Source: Zygnema cylindricum
Taxonomy: Eukaryota > Streptophyta > Zygnematophyceae > Zygnematales > Zygnemataceae
Direction of reading: 5' to 3'
NCBI GenBank assembly: GCA_037447655.1
Contig: JBBHKE010000049.1
Location: forward strand, 154,774 to 166,393
Length of the DNA stretch: 11,620 nt
In this document: positions 1 through 6,993 of the stretch, one piece after another
How the letters are laid out: each line of letters starts with the position of its first letter
Numbering within the stretch: the stretch's first letter is position 1
Position numbers and translations under genes: made by a program
Notes under the pieces: generated by a model
What the model was told of the DNA's origin: nothing
What the model saw: the letters and a program-made list of their open reading frames with translations, nothing else
Databases searched by the model: none

Positions 1-129
1 ATAGAAGGTTGGTAAGTAAATAAATTCGTCAATAAAAGTTGTATGCCTTTTATCATCGGTTGAGTCTTGTCTCTCACTCATGAAACCACTCGATTCTCTT
101 GGTGTTGAGGGTCAAACCTGGTTGTTGTC

Positions 130-914
130 CTATCCATTTTTGAAAAATCCTGTAACACATGCATTTTTATAGGATGGACATACCCTGAAGGTATGTCCTA
201 AATCATTACAGTAAAAACAATCCTTAGGTCGATCTTCGTACTCACTATTACTCTTACTCTTTTGAAACTGAGACTTAGATTCATTTATAATTCTCTCACT
301 TGATAAGACCTTTCTACTAGTCTCTTCATCTAGAACAAATTTTCTTGCTAAAGTTAAGCTCCAATCCTTTTTATCAATTAAAGTCAATCAATATAATGAA
401 CTCTTATATTCATTAAGTAGGCTTCTCATTAACAAGAGAGCTTGTTGAGCATTTGTGAAGTTTCCTCCTGCCAAATTATTTTCAACAAATAATACTTGTA
501 GGTCAATACATTTTATACAAATAATACTTGTAGGTCAATATAGTGTTTCTCCATACTACCTCCTACATACTTGTATTCAACTATTTTGGTAACACTACTT
601 AGCCAATGATACACAGAAGTCTTCGCATACGTATATTCTAAGCACTTCCATAATTCAATTGCACCTTTAAAACTTAGGTATGACATTACCAGTTTCTCAG
701 TCAAGGAGTTTCTGATAACCCTTAGACACTGATGATTTTTCTTTTTCCATCCATTTGATGTTTCATCCAAAGTACCATCCACAACATGCATTAGCTCCAT
801 CATCTCGAAGTAGCTCTCGAGCACACACTTCCAGTAGTGATATTTAGATCCATAGAATATGGGTAGCCATGGGTGTGGACGCATAACCTATTGTCCATAG
901 CTTGTTTCAGCCAT
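130..914 (-). pseudogene. gag: Degenerate Ty1/copia gag (nucleocapsid/capsid) relic
   Basis: This is the gag of a copia-class retrotransposon, whose product would form the cytoplasmic particle and bind its RNA. The ATG at 914 opens with MAETSYGQ, and the same start recurs at 3527. A capsid-like region (LPIFYGSKYHYW and onward, about 870-540) resembles the UBN2/copia gag family. A CCHC knuckle, CFYCNDLGHTFRVC (C-x2-C-x4-H-x4-C), lies at 178-219. The frame is broken by TAG at 888-890, by a 32 bp tandem duplication near 485-540, by TGA at 388-390 and by TAG at 130-132. The two open segments (884-513 and 387-130) fall back into one frame once the 32 bp duplication is discounted, so they are one old gene. 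Bases 1-129 hold no further supported coding sequence. The identification is firm; family assignment below copia level is not possible. Confidence 0.85.
485..540. repeat. 32-bp-period tandem duplication inside gag
   Basis: The 24-mer ACAAATAATACTTGTAGGTCAATA occurs at 485-508 and again at 517-540, a period of 32 bp. Because 32 is not a multiple of three, the duplication shifts the minus-strand gag frame and brings in a stop just after the capsid-like segment. The two copies are identical over 24 bases, so the duplication is probably younger than the rest of the decay. Confidence 0.9.
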
Positions 915-1700
915 GGACACTCACGGAAACAGTTGTGTTTCAGACAGCACAGATTACTCCAAAATAACAAAAAACACTTCAAACTGCCCCAATATGCAGT
1001 ATACCATAGACAATGAAAAATCCCAAAGTTACAACTAAATCCACCAAGGAATCTAGAAGATATAAGCCCCAAAGTTTCCCAAAAACATATGACAACTTCT
1101 CAAACTAACCAAGTAGACTTCTCACAGAATTCTACGGAGAATTCTACGGAGATAACAAAAAAAAAATGAAACTCCACACACATATAGTTTCTAGTTCATA
1201 GAGTATCTTCACAAATTTTCACATCAAAACATCAATCACAGTGATCACACCAACAGGTCAAAGTTGCATAAAAACCGTTTGCCATTTCTTTAATTAACTC
1301 ACCTGTGATAATCAAAATAATCTATCTCCCACAAGTTATACTCAGAGAGTTCACTACTAAATGTACGTAGGCATACCAGCCGTACGTTATCCACCACCTA
1401 CCTAAATTATTGTGAGTATACCCGAATAATTCGAGGTATGTTAGGCTGACTAAATCTACACTGATAAACTAATTAGCAAAACGACAAACCTCTATTGTAT
1501 ACAATATTTACACCGACACCTCTGCAAAGTCAACATACTTAGTCACTTGAGATCTTCTTATGAATCTCGTCCACTGACTTGATTCATATCAACCACAGTT
1601 GCGTTGTCACATACCTGCATATATCCAAAAATAACCGCAACCTCCTCCAAAAATAACCGCAGCTTCGTTGCAGCAACGTTGTCCTATTTAAAGTACACTT
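915..1700 (-). other. 5' leader / LTR-like region of the first gag relic
   Basis: No coding sequence is supported here. Read on the minus strand it lies directly upstream of the gag ATG at 914. Stretches of it (a CAAAGTTTCCCAAAAACA-type block near 1070-1090, and an AACAGTTGTGTTT / CACTTCAAACTGCC block near 930-1000) align loosely with the 602 bp array units. The part at 1560-1690 aligns with 6922-7200. It also holds a 10-A run near 1160 and a perfect 12 bp tandem duplication (GAATTCTACGGA at 1127-1138 and 1139-1150). LTR boundaries and a primer-binding site could not be fixed. Confidence 0.5.
1560..1690 (-). repeat. Copy of the LTR/leader block also found at 6922-7200
   Basis: The TGAATCTCGTC...TGACTTGATT...ATCAACC block at 1561-1595 matches 6922-6955. 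It is followed, as in the other copy, by CCGCAG-type motifs (1635 and 1657) set in AAAAATAACCGCA and ending in a TTGCAGCAACGTTG core. This shared order indicates that the retroelement leaders at 914-1700 and at 3527-7300 belong to one related lineage. This copy has two motif repeats where the other has four. Confidence 0.6.
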
Positions 1701-1711
1701 GTCTCAAATAG

Positions 1712-1733
1712 ATGCGCTATATTGGTGGCGCAT
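1712..1733. other. Short inverted repeat (ATGCGC / GCGCAT)
   Basis: ATGCGC and GCGCAT form a perfect 6 bp stem around an AT-rich loop of about 10 nt containing TATATTGGTG. It lies between the TATA-like box near 1840 and the leader repeats, so it could sit near the 5' end of a minus-strand transcript. A stem this short may be chance. Confidence 0.3.
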
Positions 1734-1834
1734 ATTTTAATGTTTTGTAGATTTCAACTCGGAATTCTTCGCGATCTGCCGTCCATTTCTTACTATGTGT
1801 TCACGCCACTCAATATGTTCCGTACTTCACTTTA

Positions 1835-1843
1835 GTTTTATAT
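1835..1843 (-). promoter_or_regulatory. TATA-like box, minus strand
   Basis: The minus strand reads ACATATAAAACTAAAG here, a good TATA-box match. It points toward the gag relic at 914, with the leader-like DNA downstream, as an LTR promoter would. No LTR end or start site is visible, so the assignment rests on the motif and its position only. Confidence 0.35.
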
Positions 1844-2054
1844 GTACGTCTGCTCCCCCAATCCGTGAATCCATTTGAACCTCCACATTAATAATATACG
1901 CACGAAATGTCTTAACCGTAAAAAATGTCGCGAACGCACGAGACTAAATTTTCAAAACAACAAGCATTAGCGTCCAGCAATTCTCACCGCTTGCTCACAT
2001 ATGCGGAGGAATTTGCCTTATTCACAAAGAGTGCACGTAGTTAGATAATGGTAA

Positions 2055-2096
2055 GAGAATTAAAAGAGGTAGAGGGAAGGGGGGAGAGAGGGTAGA
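2055..2096 (+). repeat. Purine-rich low-complexity tract
   Basis: An imperfect run of G and A (TAAAAGAGGTAGAGGGAAGG followed by GGGGAGAGAGGG). Seen from the minus strand it is a pyrimidine tract directly downstream of the candidate splice donor at 2110. No other function is supported. Confidence 0.5.
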
Positions 2097-2110
2097 GGCA
2101 AAAAGGTTAC

Positions 2111-2283
2111 CTTCCAATTACCGTTTCTCCTTTTTTTGAATGAACGTGTGAGTTTGGCTATGGTCTTTTGGAGAATCATATTTTTCTCGTCTCTTTCCGC
2201 CAATTGCCCAGTGAGTTCAGCAATCGTATCAGGTAACCCATCTTCTCCCATTGGTGGAGGAGGCAACATAGGAGGATGTTGTA
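2111..2283 (-). CDS. Exon-like coiled-coil fragment, unknown protein
   Basis: I do not recognise the parent gene. The minus strand encodes a proline-rich start (HPPMLPPPPMGEDG) followed by a heptad-like amphipathic stretch, LPDTIAELTGQLAERDEK then MILQKTIAKLTRSFKKRR, with hydrophobics spaced as in a coiled coil and a basic end. A strong splice-donor-like AAG|GTAAC follows at 2111/2110, and a pyrimidine-rich stretch precedes it near 2290-2330, so this may be one internal exon of a host gene or a transposase. Proline-rich segments followed by a C-terminal coiled coil occur in plant En/Spm-type transposases, but that is only a guess. The frame runs on past the donor as low-complexity LPLPSLPPS, which suggests intron there. 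Confidence 0.3.
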
Positions 2284-2483
2284 GAAATAAAAGGTTATTT
2301 TAGTATTTTCTAGGTTTTGTAAAATGTAGAAAAGAAGTAAAGGCAACCTGCCTCTAACTCCTCTCTCTAGCTCCCACACTTGTCAAAGTCACTAAAAGAT
2401 TGGACAGGAAGATAGAGCCATGGCTGCCTATGCTATCCCGACGCGGACAGATATTAGGTTGGTAGATTATACCAAAATGAACT

Positions 2484-2570
2484 TGGCGGAACCAAGGTTT
2501 GAACCTGGTACCTGCCGTCCGTCAAAAGTAGCCGGTAGCTGGTAGCCTTACCCATCTAGTCTAAACCGCA
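2484..2570 (-). ncRNA. tRNA-like pol III head, probable SINE or tRNA pseudogene
   Basis: Read on the minus strand, TAGACTAGATGG matches the A-box consensus (TRGYNNAGNNGG), and GGTTCAAACC about 50 nt downstream matches the B-box. A T-arm folds as CCAGG-TTCAAAC-CTTGG with one G-U pair, the D-stem has 3 of 4 pairs (GACT/AGGC), and the acceptor arms retain only about 4 pairs (TGCGGTT / TTCCGCC). The middle replaces the anticodon arm with a GCTACC motif repeated three times (GGCTACCAGCTACCGGCTAC), so it is not a working tRNA. A tRNA-derived SINE with its body running toward 2400 is the best reading. No poly-A tail or target duplication was found. Confidence 0.45.
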
Positions 2571-2589
2571 GATATATCATATAGGGTTT

Positions 2590-3010
2590 GATATTTATTT
2601 AAATGTTAACACGTTGGCTATTTCATTCAACGGGATATTTAGACATAAATACAGTTTGTAATGTACAGCGTACGGAAAATCCGAAATGAATATCGTGCAT
2701 TTTGTTTCGAAGGCGAAATAAATATTGCGCAAGTATTTATGACGGCCACGATTGTAATCCGGCTTAATCAAACGGCCACGAAGCATGCCGAGATCGCGGA
2801 ATGGATTTTTTCGGCGGTTTGGGGACAACGTCACATCAATCGCCACGTAGCGCAATCACATTTGATAACGGCATCTCCGGGGATTCCAGGAACGAATCCA
2901 AAAATGACATGTGTCGACTTGTTGGCCATGTCGTACAATGGCCGTACAGAAAGTACAGCGGCACCTGTACCTTTATGTAGGATACACTAATATGATTGGT
3001 GCCGTACATC
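2590..3010. other. CpG-rich stretch of unknown origin, no supported gene
   Basis: This stretch has many CG dinucleotides (for example GACGGCCACG, GATCGCGG, TTCGGCGG), unlike the AT-rich retroelement DNA around it. Overlapping open frames exist on both strands (2661-2990 plus, 109 codons; 2855-2595 minus), but neither shows a recognisable domain. An 8-mer, GCCGTACA, occurs at 2941 and 3001, and GTAC is frequent between 2933 and 3008. It could be single-copy host DNA, a promoter region or a fragment of an unrecognised element. Confidence 0.35.
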
Positions 3011-3014
3011 AATA

Positions 3015-3300
3015 GATAGAGTTTTAGAGAGAGATAGGACTTAGAAAAAAATTATAGATTAGACCTTCTCTCTTAGAGAGCTTCTGTACAAAAGGTCAGC
3101 TTTGACCCTTTATAACTTATTGCTCACGGGAGCAAATTCAGATATTCTTTTTGCTATCGACTCAAGGGAGTCTTGCTTTGACAGGGGTAAAGGAGGTCAG
3201 AGTTTTTGTTCGCCGGGGTGGTAGTTATTTTTGCTGAAACACAAAGGGGTCAGGGTTATCCTAGAGGCTTCGTGTGAGTCTTATGGAGGTCTCAGAGTTG
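3015..3300 (-). repeat. Left arm of a 300-bp inverted repeat (LTR-like)
   Basis: Read as reverse complement, this segment matches 11320-11620 along its whole length. Shared blocks include ATTCAGATATTCTTTTTGCT, TATCGACTCA(A/G)GGGAGTCTTG, GAGCTTCTGTACAAAAGGTC (from about 3077) and TTATCCTAGAGGCTTC (3256-3271). There are scattered substitutions and one indel of about 10 bp near 3275. Identity stops abruptly at about 3299 (GGTCTCAGAGTT). Length, noncoding character and linkage to copia remnants suggest a solo LTR or a related repeat, but TG/CA ends are not clear. Confidence 0.8.
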
Positions 3301-3356
3301 CATGTTATGGGCCCACTATCTAGTGTGCCTATATTCAATGCAGTTGGCTTCATATA

Positions 3357-3527
3357 CTAGGAAAGTATGATTACAGGAGCTCTATGTGAGAAACGGTTTT
3401 GGGGAATAGTGAGTGGACGAGTGAGGCGTCCATCCAGTCTTGGGATACCTCCAAGGTTTACAGGAGGTATATTCACTAGAGATGCAGATCCATCTTCAAC
3501 ATGTTGTCCATAGCCTATTTCAGCCAT
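3357..3527 (-). pseudogene. gag: gag N-terminal fragment (second copy of the MAE-YGQ start)
   Basis: The ATG at 3527 opens a 56-codon frame beginning MAEIGYGQ, matching MAETSYGQ at 914; the surrounding DNA (GTCCATGGCTGAAA and the mirrored CTATGGACAA) is also shared. After residue 8 the two diverge. This copy continues GSASLVNIPPVNLGG and ends at TAG 3357-3359, without the capsid or zinc-knuckle segments. Upstream on the minus strand is the 602 bp unit array, and downstream is the inverted-repeat arm at 3300. It is therefore a truncated or rearranged gag 5' end, though an alternative first exon cannot be excluded. Confidence 0.5.
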
Positions 3528-3593
3528 GGACTACACTCGGAAGCCCCACAGACTACCCCTTAAACAGCTGTATTTAGAATATCATGAAGTTTG

Positions 3594-4195
3594 TACGGCT
3601 GTCGTCCAGAGGTTACAGAATCAAATCCTGTCTGGGTAACGTAGCTTTTGCAGGAGTCTTGTGTTCTGCCCAACGTCTCATCTGCCTGAGGCAGCCATGG
3701 TTGCCCGTCAATTCTTACTGACTACGACAAGTAAGAGCTGCATGGTTGCCTGTCAATTCTTGTTGTTCTACAACCACTGGAGCAGGTGGAGCATCAGCAA
3801 TATTAGTGGAAGTAGACATAATCTCACTCACAGAAGCTTATCAAGAATCCTATTAAACAGCTGTTTAATATAGCTCACCAAATCTGATACAATGAACTAA
3901 ACTGCTTCAAACTATACCACAGTATAGAATATCATGAAGACTGACAACTACCAAAGTTTCAGCTCAATTGATCCAACATACAATAAGATATGCAACTCTG
4001 AAGTTTTCCAAAAACAGTTTGCAGATTACACAGTCTGGAAGTCTGGATACATAAAATGTTATATGTCCTAAGTCTTATACTCTTCACTCAGTTGTCCTAC
4101 TACATAGTGCTGTACCGCCGATACAAGTGTTCCAAAACGATACATCCAAAAGAACTAAACTGCCACTAAAGTCTAAGTGCTCCTACTTACGCATG
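3594..4195 (-). repeat. Array unit 1 (602 bp)
   Basis: This is the unit nearest the gag start. Its tRNA-like module at 3597-3641 has a T-stem mismatch (ACAGA instead of ACAGG). The palindrome TATTAAACAGCTGTTTAATA is perfect at 3851-3870. The minus-strand mini-frame from ATG 3819 has 34 codons and ends in TAA at 3715-3717; an ACT-to-AAT change makes residue 6 Asn where other units have Thr. Confidence 0.9.
3715..3819 (-). CDS. 34-codon mini-frame, unit 1 (repeated in units 3, 4 and 6)
   Basis: It starts MSTSTNIADAPPAP and ends in TAA after CRSQ. Equivalent ATGs lie at 5008 (unit 3), 5610 (unit 4) and 6464 (unit 6). Conservation of length follows from recent duplication and is not evidence of selection. 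In retroelements such short frames in a leader can act as upstream ORFs, but nothing here demonstrates that. Confidence 0.25.
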   Translation of the reverse strand: MSTSTNIADAPPAPVVVEQQELTGNHAALTCRSQ

Positions 4196-4198
4196 TAC

Positions 4199-4243
4199 GG
4201 CTGTCGTCCAGAGGTTACAGGATCAAATCCTGTCTGGGTAACG
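4199..4243 (+). ncRNA. tRNA-like mini-module (A-box plus T-arm), best of four copies
   Basis: The plus strand has TCGTCCAGAGGTT, an A-box/D-arm-like string close to tRNA-Glu-type D-arms, especially in unit 3 (TCGTCTAGAGGTT). It is followed at once by a T-arm-like hairpin ACAGG-ATCAAAT-CCTGT and an acceptor-like CTGGGTAA. GGATCAAATCC is one base from a B-box. No anticodon arm fits between the boxes. Other copies are at 3597-3641, 4786-4830 and 5388-5432, with T-stem mismatches in 3597-3641 and 4786-4830. It could be a collapsed tRNA pseudogene, a SINE head or, read on the minus strand, an extended primer-binding-site-like complement of a tRNA 3' end. It is not a functional tRNA. Confidence 0.35.
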
Positions 4244-4421
4244 CAGCTTTTGCAGGAGTCTTGTGTTCTGCCCAACGTCTCATCTGCCTGAGGCAGCCAT
4301 GGTTGCCCGTCAATTCATACTGACTACGACAAGTGAGAGCTGCATGGTTGCCTGTCAATTCTTGTTGTTCTACAACCACTGGAGCAGGTGGAGCATCAGC
4401 AATAGTAGTGGAAGTAGACAT
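4215..4421 (-). CDS. Unit-2 mini-frame, gag-leader-like peptide of 68 codons
   Basis: The ATG at 4421 opens MSTSTTIADAPPAPVVVEQQ, a Ser/Thr then Ala/Pro-rich start of the kind seen at many copia gag N-termini. It then encodes ELTGNHAAL and, 17 codons later, ELTGNHGCL, an in-frame duplication of 51 bp. The same frame in the other complete units stops after 34 codons at a TAA between the two repeats (for example 3715-3717 in unit 1). The longer reading is therefore probably a chance point change in unit 2. No capsid or zinc-knuckle sequence follows. Whether any copy is translated is unknown. Confidence 0.3.
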   Translation of the reverse strand: MSTSTTIADAPPAPVVVEQQELTGNHAALTCRSQYELTGNHGCLRQMRRWAEHKTPAKAALPRQDLIL

Positions 4422-4782
4422 AATCTCACTCACAGAAGCTTATCAAGAATCCTATTAAACAGCTGTTTAATATAGCTTACCAAATCTGATACAATGAACC
4501 AAACTGCTTCAAACTATACCACAGTATAGAATATCATAAAGACTAACAACTACCAAAGTTTCAGCTCAATTGATCCAACATACAATAAGATATGCAACTC
4601 AGAAGTTTCCCAAAAACAGTTTGCAGATTACACAGTCTGGAAGTCTGGATACATAAAATGTTCTATGTCCTAAGTCTTATACTCTTCACTCAGTTGTCCT
4701 ACTACATAGTGTTGTACCGCCGATACAAGTGTTCCAAAACGATACATCCAAAAGAACTAAACTGCCACTAAGGTCTAAGTGC

Positions 4783-5384
4783 TACGGCTGTCGTCTAGAG
4801 GTTACACGATCAAATCCTGTCTGGGTAACGCAGCTTTTGCAGGAGTCTTGTGTTCTGCCCAAAGTCTCATCTGCCTGAGGCAACCATGGTTGCCCGTCAA
4901 TTCTTACTGACTACGACAAGTGAGAGCTGCATGGTTGCGTGTCAATTCTTGTTGTTCTACAACCACTGGAGCAGGTGGAGCATCAGCAATAGTAGTGGAA
5001 GTAGACATAATCTCACTCACAGAAGCTTATCAAGAATCCTATTTAACAACTGTTTAATATAGCTCACCAAATCTGATACAATAAACCAAACTGCTTCAAA
5101 CTATACCACAGTATAGAATATCATGAAGACTGACAACTACCAAAGTTTCAGCTCAATTGATCCAACATACAATAAGATATGCAACTTAGAAGTTTCCCAA
5201 AAACAGTCTGCAGATTACACAGCCTGGAAGTCTGGATACATAAAATGTTCTATGTCCTAAGTCTTATACTCTTCACTCAGTTGTCCTACTACATAGTGCT
5301 GTACCGCCGATACAAGTGTTCCAAAACGATACATCCAAAAGAACTAAACTGCCACTAAGGTCTAAGTGCTCCTACTTACGCATG
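4783..5384 (-). repeat. Array unit 3 (602 bp)
   Basis: The module at 4786-4830 reads GTCGTCTAGAGG, closer to a canonical A-box, but its T-stem is ACACG. The palindrome is damaged here (TATTTAACAACTGTTTAATA, 5040-5059). Confidence 0.9.
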
Positions 5385-5916
5385 TACGGCTGTCGTTTAG
5401 AGGTTACAGGATCAAATCCTGTCTGGGTAACGCAGCTTTTGCAGGAGTCTTGTGTTCTGCCCAACGTCTCATCTGCCTGAGGCAGCCATGGTTGCCCGTC
5501 AATTCTTACTGACTACGACAAGTGACAGCTGCATGGTTGCCTGTCAATTCTTGTTGTTCTACAACCACTGGAGCAGGTGGAGCATCAGCAATAGTAGTGG
5601 AAGTAGACATAATCTCACTCACAGAAGCTTTTCAAGAATCCTATTAAACAGTTGTTTAATATAGCTCACCAAATCTGATACAATGAACCAAACTGCTTCA
5701 AACTATACCACAGCATAGAATATCATGAAAACTGACAACTCCCAAAGTTTCAGCTCAATTGATCCAACATACAATAAGATATGCAACTCAGAAGTTTCCC
5801 AAAAACAGTCAGCAGATTACACGGTCTGGAAGTCTGGATACATCAAATGTTCTATGTCCTAAGTCTTATACTCTTCACTTCGTTGTCCTACTACATAGTG
5901 CTGTACCGCCGATACA
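5385..5916 (-). repeat. Array unit 4, truncated
   Basis: It starts with TACGGCTGTCGTTTAGAGG and follows the other units up to GATACAAGT. At about 5917 it jumps back to the unit-internal sequence TA(T)A(G/A)AATATCATGAAGACTG, with AGTA shared at the joint. The palindrome at 5642-5661 has one changed centre base (CAGTTG). The joint looks like an unequal exchange between units at microhomology. Confidence 0.9.
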
Positions 5917-6192
5917 AGTATAAAATATCATGAAGACTGACAACTACCAAAGTTTCAGCTCAATTGATCCAACATACAATAAGATATGCAACTCAGAAGT
6001 TTCCCAAAAACAGTCTGCAGATTACACAGTCTGGAAGTCTGGATACATAAAATGTTATATGTCCTAAGTCTTATACTCTTCACTCAGTTGTCCTACTACA
6101 TAGTGTTGTACCGCCGATACAAGTGTTCCAAAATGATACATCCAAAAGAACAAAACTGCCACTAAGGTCTAAGTGCTCCTACTTACGCAAAG
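5917..6192 (-). repeat. Array unit 5, 3'-half only
   Basis: It corresponds to offset 327 to the end of a full unit (3921-4195 in unit 1). It has no tRNA-like module, mini-frame or palindrome. It ends in CTTACGCAAAGAACTAATCT, the same sequence that forms the array's outer edge at 6831-6851, and not in the usual CTTACGCATG. Confidence 0.9.
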
Positions 6193-6325
6193 AACTAATC
6201 TATAACGCAGCTTTTGCAGGAGTCTTGTGTTCTGCCCAACGTCTCATCTAAGTGCTCCTACTTACGCAAAGAACTAATCTATAACGCAGCTTTTGCAGGA
6301 GTCTTGTGTTCTGCCCAACGTCTCA
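6168..6325. repeat. 79-bp tandem duplication in the array
   Basis: Two identical 79 bp copies (6168-6246 and 6247-6325) run from TCTAAGTGCTCCTACTTACG to CCCAACGTCTCAT. Each contains the joint between the array-edge sequence AAAGAACTAATCTA and TAACGCAGC, so the joint formed first and was then duplicated. Confidence 0.9.
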
Positions 6326-6852
6326 TCTGCCTGAGGCAACCATGGTTGCCCGTCAATTCTTACTGACTACGACAAGTGAGAGCTGCATGGTTGCCTGTCA
6401 ATTCTTGTTGTTCTACAACCACTGGAGCAGGTGGAGCATCAGCAATAGTAGTGGAAGTAGACATAATCTCACTCACAGAAGCTTACCAAGAATCCTATTA
6501 AACAGCTGTTTAATATAGCTCACCGAATCTGATACAATGAACCAAACTGCTTCAAACTATATCACAGTATAGAATATCATGAAGACTGACAAATACCAAA
6601 GTTTCAGCTCAATTGATCCAACATACAATAAGATATGCAACTCAGAAGTTTCCCAAAAACAGTCTGCAGATTACACAGTCTGGAAGTCTGGATACATAAA
6701 ATGTTCTATGTCCTAAGTCTTATACTCTTCACTCAGTTGTCCTACTACATAGTGCTGTACCGCCGATACAAGTGTTCTAAAACGATACATCCAAAAGAAC
6801 TAAACTGCCACTAAGGTCTAAGTGCTCCTACTTACGCAAAGAACTAATCTAT
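6201..6852 (-). repeat. Array unit 6, outer unit without the module
   Basis: It begins at TAACGCAGCTTTTGCAGGAG, so the TACGGCTGTCG...CTGGG part is missing. An internal 79 bp tandem duplication follows at once, and the rest is a normal unit with a perfect palindrome at 6496-6515. It runs into single-copy-like leader DNA after CTAATCTATC at about 6852. Confidence 0.9.
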
Positions 6853-6993
6853 CACTGTACACTCCATATGACTGAGAATCCTATACAGGTGATTTGATCA
6901 AATACTTGTCGCCTGGCTAAGTGAATCTCGTCTGTTGACTTGATTTAGATCAACCGCTGTAGCGCAGTCCAATTCCTGACTATATTCAAATAT

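Larger units (their letters stand above)
4196..4782 (-). repeat. Array unit 2 (587 bp)
   Basis: It has the cleanest tRNA-like module (4199-4243) and a perfect palindrome at 4453-4472. It is the only unit in which the minus-strand TAA stop has become TAT (CAATTCATAC in place of CAATTCTTAC), which lengthens that frame. It lacks 15 bp at its end relative to units 1 and 3. Confidence 0.9.
3594..6852 (-). repeat. Tandem array of 587-602 bp units, about six copies
   Basis: Unit starts, taken at TACGGCTGTCG, fall at 3594, 4196, 4783 and 5385 (spacings 602, 587, 602). A partial fifth unit (about 5917-6192) and a sixth (about 6201-6852) lack that start. Unit 2 is 15 bp shorter, missing the TCCTACTTACGCATG-like end. 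Copies differ by only scattered substitutions, so the expansion is recent relative to the flanking relics. Each full unit carries, in plus order, a tRNA-like module, a duplicated CATGGTTGCC(Y)GTCAATTC motif, a 20 bp palindrome and an A-rich noncoding part. The array lies immediately upstream (minus strand) of the gag start at 3527, and its sequence resembles the other gag leader at 915-1100. Confidence 0.95.

Noticed and set aside
2661-2990. 109-codon plus-strand frame in the CpG-rich stretch
   Set aside because: No domain or compositional sign of a protein, and a minus-strand frame of similar length overlaps it. High CG content alone makes stops rarer.
3287-3299. GGAGGTCTCAGAGT resembling an initiator-Met primer-binding site (TGGTATCAGAG) at the end of the inverted-repeat arm
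   Set aside because: It mismatches the core, no CA dinucleotide precedes it, and no gag follows on that strand.
3661-6518. Five near-identical 70-codon plus-strand frames, one per complete array unit (3661, 4263, 4850, 5452, 6306)
   Set aside because: They begin at GTG, not ATG, and encode no recognisable domain. They stay open only because the units are recent duplicates; differences between copies are mostly amino-acid changing.
3594-6852. CRISPR-like array
   Set aside because: The repeats are about 600 bp with no short repeat/spacer pattern, and the setting is eukaryotic retroelement DNA.
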